From NCBI GenBank assembly GCA_030746775.1, contig JASLLZ010000005.1:1-64000 (forward strand): a stretch of 64,000 bases of DNA, given 5' to 3'. The notes beneath the pieces were generated by a model. It was not told the origin of the DNA. It saw only the letters and a program-made list of their open reading frames with translations, and did not search any database. A program made the translations under genes and the position numbers. This document shows, one piece after another, positions 1-9,230 of this stretch (position 1 is its first letter; each line of letters opens with the position of its first letter). This stretch comes from Rhodospirillales bacterium (GTDB taxonomy: Bacteria; Pseudomonadota; Alphaproteobacteria; Rhodospirillales; JASLLZ01).

Positions 1-1
1 A

Positions 2-58
2 TTCACACCGACCGAATGCCAAAATTACTTCGCTGCCGCAGGATATGACCTCGAATGA
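2..58 (+). mobile_element. IS630-family transposase, C-terminal end only (truncated by window edge)
   Basis: Frame 2 reads FTPTECQNYFAAAGYDLE then TGA (56-58); resembles the C-terminal motif of IS630-type DDE transposases. Confidence 0.6.
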
Positions 59-208
59 TCGGAAAATGTTCTAGTTGCAGACATTCATGCGCGGTACGGG
101 TATGCAGATGACCCAGTGCCCAGTTCTATCCCACTCGGCCCGCCAAGCCATTGCTGGCCTTGGGCTTCCATTCATGGCCTTCTCCTTACAACCGCCGGCG
201 AAGCGTCG

Positions 209-310
209 TTACTGTACCGGATTTTGTGCCAGGTCGTACATCGCCCGCTCCTGCTCGTCGGGCGTCAGATAGTCCAAATACATCTCCGTCGTCTTCGTCT
301 CCGCGCCGCA
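209..310 (-). pseudogene. Possible tyrosine recombinase/integrase C-terminal remnant
   Basis: Minus-strand ORF ends ...GAETKTTEMYLDYLTPDEQERAMYDLAQNPVQ, resembling the GHxxxxTTExYLxY C-terminal box; no upstream catalytic part in frame. Confidence 0.4.
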
Positions 311-504
311 AAGCGTGCCTGGCGCCCTTTCGTGCGGGGGCGGGCCCGGGAATGACGGTTCGGGCGTATTCCATCGGATCACCCTTTGCCCCACTCTGTG
401 CTAACCTGCCCTCACGCGTGTGTCGCGCGCGGGCGTCCCGCCCACGAACCGGTGGCGGGATCGCCGTTCGCAAGGGTGGTCGATGCGCCGAGGAGAGACC
501 AGGG

Positions 505-1527
505 ATGAACCCATTTCAGCGCCGGCCCTTGGGACGGACATCCCTTTCCCTCAGCGCGCTTGGTTTCGGCGGGTCCTCGCTCGGCAACCTCTATCGCCCG
601 GTCGCCGAGGAAGAGGCCAGCGCCGCCATCGATGCCGCTTTTGCTGCCGGCATCCGTTACTTCGATGTCGCGCCCCTCTACGGTAACGGACTCGGCGAAC
701 ATCGGATGGGCCGCGACCTGCGGCGCTACCCGCGCGACGACTACGTGCTTTCCACCAAGGTCGGCCGGCTGCTCGAACCGCTTGACCCAAAATCGGCCGC
801 CCTTGAACCCGACCCTTCCGGCCTGCCGTTCCGGGTCGTCCACGACTATGGATACGACGGGGTGATGCGGTCGATGGAGGACTCTCTTCAACGCCTGGGC
901 ATGAACCGGGTCGATATCGCCCTGATCCATGACATCGATGCCCATAACCACGGCGAGGCGGCTCAGAAACGATACTTCCGCGAGGCCATGAATGGCGCCT
1001 ATCCGGCGCTGAAGCGCATGCGCGACGAAGGGACGGTCCGGGCGATCGGCGTCGGAGTCAACGATTGGCGGGTCTGTCAGGCGTGCCTGGAAGCCGGGGA
1101 ATTCGATTGTTTCCTGCTTGCCGGCCGCTACACCCTGCTCGACCAGGGCGCACTCGCGACCTTTCTGCCGGCCTGCCTGGAGCGCGGTGTCGGTGTCATC
1201 ATCGGCGCGCCCTTCAACTCGGGCATACTGGCGCCCGGCGCCGCCGACGGCGCCACATACGACGACGCCAAGCCATCGCCGGCGATCCTTGAGAAGGCGC
1301 GGCGCGTGAACCAGATCTGCGCCGGGCACGGCGTCTCTCGGGCGGCGGCGGCGCTCCGCTTCCCTCTTGGCCATGGGGCCGTCGCCGCGGTCCTTACCGG
1401 CGTCCGCTCGGCGGCCCAGGCGGAGGAGAACATCCGGCTTTTCGACGAGGCCATTCCGGACGACCTGTGGCGCGAGCTCAAGGACGAAAAACTGATCGAC
1501 GGCGCCGCGCCGATCCCCGAACCGTGA
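505..1527 (+). CDS. Aldo/keto reductase family oxidoreductase
   Basis: MNPFQRRPLGRTSLSLSALGFGGSSLGNLY...RYFDVAPLYGNGLGEHRMG; internal ATG at 505 preferred over ORF start 151. Confidence 0.85.
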   Translation: MNPFQRRPLGRTSLSLSALGFGGSSLGNLYRPVAEEEASAAIDAAFAAGIRYFDVAPLYGNGLGEHRMGRDLRRYPRDDYVLSTKVGRLLEPLDPKSAALEPDPSGLPFRVVHDYGYDGVMRSMEDSLQRLGMNRVDIALIHDIDAHNHGEAAQKRYFREAMNGAYPALKRMRDEGTVRAIGVGVNDWRVCQACLEAGEFDCFLLAGRYTLLDQGALATFLPACLERGVGVIIGAPFNSGILAPGAADGATYDDAKPSPAILEKARRVNQICAGHGVSRAAAALRFPLGHGAVAAVLTGVRSAAQAEENIRLFDEAIPDDLWRELKDEKLIDGAAPIPEP

Positions 1528-1545
1528 AAACGAGGACTTCGACCC

Positions 1546-2310
1546 ATGAAAAACATCATCGTTTCGCGCCCCCAGCCGGCAGTGATGCTGATCACCCTCA
1601 ACCGTCCCAAGGCCTTCAACGCCCTGAGCAAGGCGCTCCTCGTGGAGGTCGCCACCGCGCTGAAGGATGCCGAAGGCGAAGACGAAGTCCGCGCGGTGGT
1701 CATCGCCGGCAACGAGCGCGCCTTCTCGGCCGGCGCCGATATCAAGGAAATGCCCGAAAGCGACATGCCGATGTGGGCCGAAGCCGACCGTTTGAAGAGC
1801 TGGAAAACAATCGAGGGCTTCCCCAAGCCCGTGGTCGCGGCGGTGACCGGTTGGGCGCTCGGCGGAGGGTGCGAACTGACGATGCTCAGTGACATCGTCA
1901 TCGCCGGGGAGAACGCGCGGTTCGGCACGCCGGAAGTCAATATCGCGGCTTTTTCCGGCGACGGCGGCACCCAACGCCTTCCCCGCGCCATCGGCAAGAC
2001 GCGGGCCATGTTGATGGCCTTGACGGGCGAGCCGATCGACGCCCGGACGGCCTGTGACTGGGGTCTGGCGGCGGAAGTCGCGCCGACCGACCGCACGGTC
2101 GAGCGGGCCCTGGAGATCGCCGCCAAGATCGCGGAGATGTCGCCCCTTGCCGCCCAAATGATCAAGGCGGAAATTCTCATGTCCTACGAGAAACCTCTCG
2201 ACGAGAGTCTCAGCCTTGAGCGCAAACTCCTGCTTTGGCAAACCGAGGATCACGACGAAGGCATCGCCGCCTTCGTCGAAAAGCGCAAACCTGAATTCAA
2301 GGGCCGGTGA
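1546..2310 (+). CDS. Enoyl-CoA hydratase/isomerase family protein
   Basis: LNRPKAFNALSKAL, AFSAGADIKEM, GWALGGGCELTMLSDIVIAGENARFGTPEV crotonase motifs. Confidence 0.93.
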   Translation: MKNIIVSRPQPAVMLITLNRPKAFNALSKALLVEVATALKDAEGEDEVRAVVIAGNERAFSAGADIKEMPESDMPMWAEADRLKSWKTIEGFPKPVVAAVTGWALGGGCELTMLSDIVIAGENARFGTPEVNIAAFSGDGGTQRLPRAIGKTRAMLMALTGEPIDARTACDWGLAAEVAPTDRTVERALEIAAKIAEMSPLAAQMIKAEILMSYEKPLDESLSLERKLLLWQTEDHDEGIAAFVEKRKPEFKGR

Positions 2311-2323
2311 TCGGGTTGGTCGT

Positions 2324-2602
2324 TAAAAAGTCCCTCGCCTTCGGCTCGGTGTACTTTTTACCGGTATCAATACGGACAAATCGGCCCTTGAGGCGGCTCG
2401 GCGGGCCGATTTGAAGAGTCTGTGTTCCCAGCCACGCCATTCGGCGTGGCTGGAGCCTTTAGCAAGGTCTTGCGCTCTTCTTGCGCAAGACCTTGCTAAA
2501 GGGGACAAGCGAAAGGCGGGCGCAGGGCCGCCCCAAGCACGCCTTTCTCATTATCAACATTGAAGAAAAGTACACTGAGCGTTAGCGAAGGACTTTTCTT
2601 CA
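2324..2602. repeat. Composite five-hairpin intergenic element with related inverted termini
   Basis: Stems at 2324-2360, 2377-2413, 2429-2452, 2456-2502 (perfect 20 bp) and 2561-2602; outer two hairpins are diverged inverted copies of each other. Confidence 0.8.
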
Positions 2603-2625
2603 CGCTCAACGATCGGGCGGCTTCT

Positions 2626-4068
2626 TCAGGCTGGCTGAAAGTCGGTGACCGGGCGGCCCACCGGCACCGCTTTCTCGGGCTGGGCACAGGGCAGGAACTC
2701 GCCGTGGCCCGGCTGGCCCTTCACTTCGCCGTCCTCGAAGACGACCTGTCCACGGCACAGAACCGTCGCCGGCCAGCCCTTGAGGCACGTCCCCTCATAA
2801 GGCGTGTAATCGACGTTGTGATGCAGCATATCGTTGGTGAGTGTCAATTCGCGCTCGTCGTCCCAAATGACGATATCGGCGTCCGAGCCCACCGCGATGG
2901 TCCCCTTGCGCGGATAAAGACCGTAGATCTTGGCGGCGTTGGTCGCCGTCAGGGCGACAAAGGTCGATAGATCGATGCGCCCCTTACCCACGCCTTCGGA
3001 ATACAAAAGCGGCAGGCGCGTCTCAATCCCCGGAATACCATTGGGAATCCAGCGAAAAGACGCCTTTGTGCCGCGTATCATCTTTCCCTTGGGGTCGTCG
3101 TAGCGGGTCGGGGCATGATCCGACGAGAAGACCTGGAAGGTGCCGTTCGACAGCCCATCCCAGATTACCTGCTGGTTCTCCTTATCCCTGGGCGGCGGAC
3201 TGCAGATGCATTTTGCGCCTTCGAAGCCGGGCGCCGCCAGGTCGTCTTCGGTCAGGAACAAATACTGGGGACAGGTCTCGCCGAAGATCTTGAGCCCTCG
3301 TGCCTGGGCGCGCTGGATCTCGCGCACCGCCTCGCGCGCCGAGACGTGGACGATGAGAATGGGAACGTCGAGAAGCTCCGCCAGGGTGATGGCGCGATGC
3401 GTCGCCTCGCGCTCCACCGGCCTGGGGCGTGACGTCGCGTGGTAGCGCGGCTCGGTCTTGCCGGCTTCTTCCAGACGCTCGGTCAACCAGCCGATGCAGT
3501 CGCTGTTCTCGGCATGGATCATCACGATGCCCTGGTGGCGCCGGGCGACCGCAAGAACATCGAGAATCTGGCCGTCGTTGAGCATCAAGTCGTCATAGGT
3601 CATGTAGATCTTGAACGACGAATAGCCGTCCTGGATCAGGGCCGGAAGTTCCTGGCCCGTGACCTGCGGCGTCGGGTCGGTGACGATGAGGTGGAAGGCG
3701 TAGTCGACCAGCGCCTTGCCTTGGGCGCGGCCGTGGTAATCCTCAATCGCCTCGTGCAGGCTGTGGCCACGCATCTGCAGGGCAAAGGGGATGACCGTCG
3801 TCGTGCCGCCCGCCGCCGCCGAGCGGGTGCCGGTCAGGAAATCGTCGGCCGCGACCGTCCCATCCGTCGACGGCTGATCCAGGTGGCAGTGACCGTCGAC
3901 GCCACCCGGCGTTACCGTTTTCCCCGCCGCATCGATGATGCGACCGGCGTCCTCCAGCCGCTCGGCCAGGGCGGCCACCCGGCCATCCTTGATGCCGATG
4001 TCGCAGGTCACGACATCGGCGGCCGTGGCGACCCTTCCGCCGCGCACGATGGTGTCGAATGCCGTCAT
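2626..4068 (-). CDS. Dihydropyrimidinase/D-hydantoinase family amidohydrolase
   Basis: MTAFDTIVRGGRVATAADVVTCDIGIKDGRVAAL, GGVDGHCHLDQP, SSDHAPT; cyclic amidohydrolase signature. Confidence 0.9.
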   Translation of the reverse strand: MTAFDTIVRGGRVATAADVVTCDIGIKDGRVAALAERLEDAGRIIDAAGKTVTPGGVDGHCHLDQPSTDGTVAADDFLTGTRSAAAGGTTTVIPFALQMRGHSLHEAIEDYHGRAQGKALVDYAFHLIVTDPTPQVTGQELPALIQDGYSSFKIYMTYDDLMLNDGQILDVLAVARRHQGIVMIHAENSDCIGWLTERLEEAGKTEPRYHATSRPRPVEREATHRAITLAELLDVPILIVHVSAREAVREIQRAQARGLKIFGETCPQYLFLTEDDLAAPGFEGAKCICSPPPRDKENQQVIWDGLSNGTFQVFSSDHAPTRYDDPKGKMIRGTKASFRWIPNGIPGIETRLPLLYSEGVGKGRIDLSTFVALTATNAAKIYGLYPRKGTIAVGSDADIVIWDDERELTLTNDMLHHNVDYTPYEGTCLKGWPATVLCRGQVVFEDGEVKGQPGHGEFLPCAQPEKAVPVGRPVTDFQPA

Positions 4069-4099
4069 CGGTTGCTTCCTTCTTTTATCGCGTCCGCAC

Positions 4100-5386
4100 T
4101 CACAACAGCCCCGCCAGCCTGGGCAGGAAGAGCCCGACTTCCGGCACGAAAGTCACCAGAAGGAGGATCAGGGTCATCATCAGCCAGGGCCAGAAAATCC
4201 TGCGCGCCACTTGTATGATATCGCGCTCGGCAACGCTGGACGCCACGAACAACGTGATGCCATAGGGCGGCGTCACCATGCCGATGGCGAAGTTCATGAC
4301 CACCACCAAGCCAAAGTGAACAGGGTTGATGCCGAAATCGATGGCGATAGGCATCAGCACCGGCACCAGGATCAGGATGGCGGCCAGACTTTCCATGAAC
4401 ATGCCGATCAGCATGAGCAGCACGTTGACCAACAGGAGATAGGTCCAGGCCTCCGAGGAGACGGTCTTGATCCAGGCCGACAAAAGCGCCGGCACGTCGG
4501 CGCTGGCCACCAACCAGCCAAAGATGCTTGCCGTGCCGATGATGGTCATGACCGCCGCCGACAGGGCCGCGGCGCGCAGCATGAGGCCCGTGATCTCCCG
4601 GAACTTGAGATCGCGGTAGACGAAGAGCGCGATGAAAAGGCCATAGGCCACGGCCACCGCGGCGGCCTCGGTCGGCGTGAAGATACCGCCGATGATGCCG
4701 CCGATGATGATCACCGGCATGCCGAGCGCCGGCACCCCGGCCCAGAAGGTGCGGTTGACCCGCGCCAGGGAGAACGGCTCGACCTCGCGGTACTGGGGTC
4801 CGCCCCGTCGGGCGTGGATGTAGGCCGTGGCCAGGATTCCGGGAACGGTCAACAGGCCGGGCAGGACTCCGGCCAGGAACATGGCGCCGACCGAGAGATT
4901 GGATACCAGCGCCACGACCACCATCATCAAGCTGGGCGGGATGATCTGGGCCAGCGAGCCGGCGCAGGCGATGACGGCGGCCGAGAAGTCGATGTCGTAC
5001 TTGCGGCGCCTCAGCTCGGGCTGCATGATCGCCGAGATGGCGGCGACGTCGGCCGAGCCGGAGCCAGAGATGGCGGCAAGCCCGGTCGCCGCGACGACGG
5101 AAACCATCAACAGGCTGCCGACGATCCATCCCACCAGGGCACTGGCGAAATCGACGATGCGCCGCGAGATGCCGCCGGCGTCCATGATGGCGCCGGCGAA
5201 GACGAAGAACGGGATGGCCATGATGGTGAACGAATTCAGGCCGTCGTAAATGCGCTGGGTGACGATGGTGACGGGAATCTCGGGCTGAATTAGGAGCAGG
5301 GTCAGGGTGGCGGCGATGCCGAGCACGAAGACGATGGGCGTTCCGATGACGAGAAAGACGAGGAAGGCGGAGAACGCGAAGGTCAC
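4100..5386 (-). CDS. TRAP transporter large permease (DctM-like)
   Basis: VTFAFSAFLVFLVIGTPIVFVLGIAATL..., GTG start overlapping upstream gene; many TM segments. Confidence 0.9.
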   Translation of the reverse strand: MTFAFSAFLVFLVIGTPIVFVLGIAATLTLLLIQPEIPVTIVTQRIYDGLNSFTIMAIPFFVFAGAIMDAGGISRRIVDFASALVGWIVGSLLMVSVVAATGLAAISGSGSADVAAISAIMQPELRRRKYDIDFSAAVIACAGSLAQIIPPSLMMVVVALVSNLSVGAMFLAGVLPGLLTVPGILATAYIHARRGGPQYREVEPFSLARVNRTFWAGVPALGMPVIIIGGIIGGIFTPTEAAAVAVAYGLFIALFVYRDLKFREITGLMLRAAALSAAVMTIIGTASIFGWLVASADVPALLSAWIKTVSSEAWTYLLLVNVLLMLIGMFMESLAAILILVPVLMPIAIDFGINPVHFGLVVVMNFAIGMVTPPYGITLFVASSVAERDIIQVARRIFWPWLMMTLILLLVTFVPEVGLFLPRLAGLL

Positions 5387-5934
5387 GATGCACCCTCCAC
5401 GTTCGGACTCTTCCGCCGTTGGCCGAACGGCTGATCCCAACGCTCGATCACCGACATCACGATCTCGAAGGCGAAATAGATAGCGCCGATGGGCAGGCAG
5501 AGATAAATGGTCCACATGGGGACCAGGAGCACCGGCGAGCGTTCGAACATCCAGCCCAATTCGATCAGCGGCAGGCTGCCGTGGACGACGACGCCAAGAA
5601 ACCAGATGCCGCCCCCTGCCACGATGATGCTCAAGACCCGTGCCGCCCGCAGGGGCAGCAGGGCGGCGAGGGCGTCAACGGCGACGTGCAGACCACGGCG
5701 CATGGTGATGCCGGCGCCCAGCAGGACGACCCAGATTTGGGCGAACTTGGCGGTCTCCTCGGTCCATGAGATGGAGTAGTTGAAGACGTAGCGGCCGAAG
5801 ACCTGGGCCAGGACGGCGAGGGTCATGTAGGCAAAGCAGACGACGACCACGACCGTGAACACGGCGCGGATACCCTTGATGATGCGGCCCAGAATGCTGC
5901 GAGTCGCGGTCACGTTTTCCCGTCCGCTTGCCAC
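5383..5934 (-). CDS. TRAP transporter small permease (DctQ-like)
   Basis: 4-TM protein with FNYSISWTEETAKFAQIWVVLLGAGITMRRGLHVAVD, typical DctQ. Confidence 0.9.
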   Translation of the reverse strand: MASGRENVTATRSILGRIIKGIRAVFTVVVVVCFAYMTLAVLAQVFGRYVFNYSISWTEETAKFAQIWVVLLGAGITMRRGLHVAVDALAALLPLRAARVLSIIVAGGGIWFLGVVVHGSLPLIELGWMFERSPVLLVPMWTIYLCLPIGAIYFAFEIVMSVIERWDQPFGQRRKSPNVEGAS

Positions 5935-6016
5935 GGCTGAACGAAATGGATCTCAGCAGGAAGCGTTGGCCGGGCGGAGCAATCCCACCCGGCCAACATC
6001 GTCTATTCGTAGTTGG

Positions 6017-7000
6017 TTACTTGGTATCCTGGATCATTTTCAAGATCCGTTTCTCGTCGGCGGTTGTCAGGAACTCCGCGTGGACCTTGGCCGCCGCCTT
6101 TTGGAACGGCGCCGTATCGAGCTTGGTGATCTTCACGCCAACCTTTTTCAGGTCATTGAGACGGCCCTTGTCAACCGAGGCGTAGTAATCCTGTTCCCAG
6201 ATCGCCGCCTTGTTTCCACCCTCCAGAAGCGCTTTTTGCACATCCTTGGGCAGGCTGGCGAATTTCTTCTCCGCAATGACGATCGGACCGGTGAGAATGG
6301 TCCAGCCGACCTGGCCCCAATGAGGCGCGACCTCGTAAAACTTCTTCTCGAAGTAGTTGGTGTTGGCCGCCTCGGCACCGTCCACGACGCCGGTCTGCAA
6401 CGACGAGTAGAGCTCGGCGTAGCTGATCGGGGTGGCATTGGCGCCAAAAGCGTTGAAGGCCGCCATGTGATACTTGCTCTGCATGGTGCGGATCTTCAGG
6501 CCTTTGAGGTCGGCGATGCTCTTGACCGGCTTCTTGCTCATGATGTGGCGGACGCCGATGTTAAAGACGCCAAGCAGGCGGATGCCCCGCTTCGCCACGA
6601 TGTTGCTGATGTCTTGAAGGACCGGCCCGCGCAGCACCTTGATCATGTGGGCCTCGTCGCGGAACAGGAACGGCATGTCGAAGATCTTGAGCTCGGGCAC
6701 GAAGTTGGTGAGCGGCGCGTTCGACGGGGTGACAATGTCGAGGGTGCCGGTCAGCACCTGCTTGATCATCTCCACCTCTCCGCCCAGCTGCATGCTGGGG
6801 AAAATCTTGATGGTGGCCTTGCCGCCCGTCGCCTTTTCCAGGTGCTCGCTCATAATCTTGAGGGCTTTGTCCATCGGCTCGCCGGCATTTTGGGTATGGC
6901 CGGCCTTGATCACGATATCCGCCGCCGTGGCGGGCCCCGAGATCGACGCGCCGGTCATGGCGATGGCGCCGATCAATCCTGCAAACAATAACTTCTTCAT
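6017..7000 (-). CDS. TRAP transporter substrate-binding protein (DctP-like)
   Basis: Signal peptide followed by IVIKAGHTQNAGEPMDKALKIMSEHLEKATGG, SLQTGVVDGAEAANTNYFEKKFYEV. Confidence 0.93.
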   Translation of the reverse strand: MKKLLFAGLIGAIAMTGASISGPATAADIVIKAGHTQNAGEPMDKALKIMSEHLEKATGGKATIKIFPSMQLGGEVEMIKQVLTGTLDIVTPSNAPLTNFVPELKIFDMPFLFRDEAHMIKVLRGPVLQDISNIVAKRGIRLLGVFNIGVRHIMSKKPVKSIADLKGLKIRTMQSKYHMAAFNAFGANATPISYAELYSSLQTGVVDGAEAANTNYFEKKFYEVAPHWGQVGWTILTGPIVIAEKKFASLPKDVQKALLEGGNKAAIWEQDYYASVDKGRLNDLKKVGVKITKLDTAPFQKAAAKVHAEFLTTADEKRILKMIQDTK

Positions 7001-7064
7001 CTCTTACTCCTCTCCCGGTTAAACGAACGAAAACAGTTTTGATGGTTGCCCTGATGGGCAGGGT

Positions 7065-8051
7065 TCATGCGGCCTCGTCCTTGACAACTCCGAGATCCGC
7101 AAGCACCCGCTTGAGGCCGGCGATCTTGGTCTCCGGCAGCGTCAGTCGGGGCAACCTTGGTTCTCCGACCGGCATGCCGATCAGGGCCATCGCCGCCTTG
7201 GTCGCCGAGACGTAGAGATCGCCGGAAATGGCGTCGAGCAACGGCAACAGACGGTGATAGGTTTCACCGCCGCCGGCCGTATCCTCTTTGCCCGCCGTCA
7301 GATCGTAGACATCCGCCGACAGGCGCGGCACGATGTTGCCACAGACGGATACCCAGCCCTTGGCCCCGAGCCTGATGGAATCATAGGCATGGTAGCCGGC
7401 GAATACCGTCATACGGCCCTCGCTCAAGTGATCGATTTCGCGTACCCGCGCGATGTCGCCACTCGATTCCTTGACGTAGCGGATATTGTCGACCTCCGAG
7501 AGCCGCGCCAGGAACGGCGGCAACAAGTCGACATTGGCGGTATTGGGGTTGTTATAGACCATGACGGGGATCGAAATCGCCTCGGCGATTTGGCGGTAGT
7601 GTTCGAACAGCTCGTCCTCCGTCGGACTGCTGTAGTAGGGGGGAACGACCATGACGCCGTCGGCGCCGAGCCGTTCGGCCTCCTTGCTATAGCGAACCGC
7701 CTTCGGCGTCCATTCGTCCGCCGTCCCAATGATGACCGGCACCCGCCCCGCCGCCTGGTCGACAGTGATCTCGACCACCCGGGTTCGCTCGTCGGTGGAC
7801 ACCGAGAGGAATTCACCGGTGCTGCCCAGGGGAATAAGTCCGGGCGCCCCCTGCTCGATCTGCCATTCGACGAGACGGCGAAGCGCCTTCTCGTCGATTG
7901 CCGCGCCGTCCTCGGTGAACGGCGTAACCATCACGGTGAAACTTCCTCGGAATTCCGTTATGTCGAACGCCGCCTCCTGGGTTGCCGTGGTTTCTCGGTT
8001 CACCCGCCTTGACGCCATCATATTCTGCGGCAGCTTAGGGGATACGACCAT
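7065..8051 (-). CDS. Dihydrodipicolinate synthase/N-acetylneuraminate lyase family protein (paralog 1)
   Basis: FRGSFTVMVTPFTEDGAAIDEKALRRLVEWQIEQG, PLGSTGEF, YNNPNTANVDL, VKESSGD; exact start uncertain. Confidence 0.9.
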   Translation of the reverse strand: MVVSPKLPQNMMASRRVNRETTATQEAAFDITEFRGSFTVMVTPFTEDGAAIDEKALRRLVEWQIEQGAPGLIPLGSTGEFLSVSTDERTRVVEITVDQAAGRVPVIIGTADEWTPKAVRYSKEAERLGADGVMVVPPYYSSPTEDELFEHYRQIAEAISIPVMVYNNPNTANVDLLPPFLARLSEVDNIRYVKESSGDIARVREIDHLSEGRMTVFAGYHAYDSIRLGAKGWVSVCGNIVPRLSADVYDLTAGKEDTAGGGETYHRLLPLLDAISGDLYVSATKAAMALIGMPVGEPRLPRLTLPETKIAGLKRVLADLGVVKDEAA

Positions 8052-8057
8052 AACTTA

Positions 8058-8137
8058 TTTCCCGCTTACGCCGACCGGCAAGTGCGGGATGTATACCAAA
8101 TGTGTACCATGCCTGTTCGAGACCGGGCAAGCACTAT
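8058..8137. repeat. Direct repeat copy 1 (~80 bp, near-identical to 10088-10167)
   Basis: TTTCCCGCTTACGCCGACCGGCAAGTGCGGGATGTATACCAAATGTGTACCATGCC... Confidence 0.85.
8088..8110. promoter_or_regulatory. Putative GntR/FCD operator within repeat copy 1
   Basis: GATGTATACCAAATGTGTACCAT contains GTATAC and two TGGTAYACA-like half-sites, resembling UxuR/ExuR-type operators. Confidence 0.4.
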
Positions 8138-8172
8138 TCCGGCGCCGGCAGGCCACGGGTCGACGGTTCGGC

Positions 8173-8934
8173 TCATCCCGCCAGCCAGCCCCCATCGATC
8201 GGCAACAACGCGCCTGTCGTGAAGGAAGAATCGTTCGAGGCGAGGTGCAAAGCCCCAAGCGCCCCCTCCTCGGGTGTCCCAATTCGTCCAAGAGGGTGAC
8301 GCGCCATGGCCCGTCGTCGCGCCGCCTCCGGGTCGGTCTGGCGCGCGAAGGACCGTTCCAGCATGGGAGTCTCTATCGCACCGGGTACCAGGACGTTGGC
8401 GCGCACTCCGTACTCGGCATAATCGAGGGCAATGGATTTCGTCAAACTGACGATGGCGCCCTTGGTGGCGACGTAAGAAGCGTTTCCGCGGCCCCCGGCG
8501 AGAGCGAGCTGGGAGGCCAAAGTCACGATCGATCCGCGACCCATGCGCATCATGTGAGGGAGAACCGCCTTGCACCACAGGAAGGTCCCCTTCACGTTGA
8601 CCGAGAACACCCGGTCCCATTCCTCCTCGGTGGTGTCCGTCAGTATCTTCCCAGTCGAAACCGCGGCAGAGGTGACAAGACTGTCCACGCGGCTAAATTT
8701 CCCAATGACCGAGGCGATGGTTTCGACGGCCAGCTTCTCCTCCACCACATCTCCGGCGAAGGTTCGGACCGCACCCCCTTTGGCGCGAATTGCCTCGGCC
8801 GCCGCCTGGAGGTTTGGCTCGTCTTTATCCACCATCGCGACGGTTGCGTTTTCTTTAGCAAACAACTCAGCGATCGCTCGGCCTATTCCGAACGCTGCTC
8901 CGGTGACAAGGGCGACATGATTATCGAGTTTCAT
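8173..8934 (-). CDS. SDR family NAD(P)-dependent oxidoreductase
   Basis: MKLDNHVALVTGAAFGIGRAIAELFAKENA, YVATKGAIVSLTKSIALDYAEYGVRAN. Confidence 0.93.
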   Translation of the reverse strand: MKLDNHVALVTGAAFGIGRAIAELFAKENATVAMVDKDEPNLQAAAEAIRAKGGAVRTFAGDVVEEKLAVETIASVIGKFSRVDSLVTSAAVSTGKILTDTTEEEWDRVFSVNVKGTFLWCKAVLPHMMRMGRGSIVTLASQLALAGGRGNASYVATKGAIVSLTKSIALDYAEYGVRANVLVPGAIETPMLERSFARQTDPEAARRRAMARHPLGRIGTPEEGALGALHLASNDSSFTTGALLPIDGGWLAG

Positions 8935-9230
8935 GGCTTGACTGCTCCCACTTGGCAAAAGCGACCCTCACCAACCCCGGCGATTGTTCCGAGTATACGC
9001 CCAGGGCCCAAAAAAGCCCGGTCGATACGCAGGTTGAAACCGCCGCCGCCATCTCGCAAGTGTCGATACACGCGAGACCAGGCGGGGCCGAATGTTGAAA
9101 TGGTTGTCGACCACGAAAAAAGAAAACGGCGCGCCATGAGAGGGTCCATACCGCGATGCCAGCACTCGATCCTTCACCGAACCTTTTGTTAAACCGACAA
9201 TGGCGGAAAAAGCTCCCGCCGCCATGCCGT

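Noticed and set aside
412-2253. 613-aa minus-strand ORF opposite the aldo/keto reductase and enoyl-CoA hydratase genes
   Set aside because: Antisense open frame from high GC3 bias; no recognisable family, while the plus-strand frames give clear motifs.
3935-5293. 452-aa plus-strand ORF rich in H/D/Q/R
   Set aside because: Low-complexity mirror of the TRAP DctM gene; composition artefact.
8111-8130. T-arm-like GTTCGAGACC / TTCGAGTCCGGGC in the two 80-bp repeats, possible tRNA remnant
   Set aside because: No acceptor stem, anticodon arm or CCA could be assembled around either copy.
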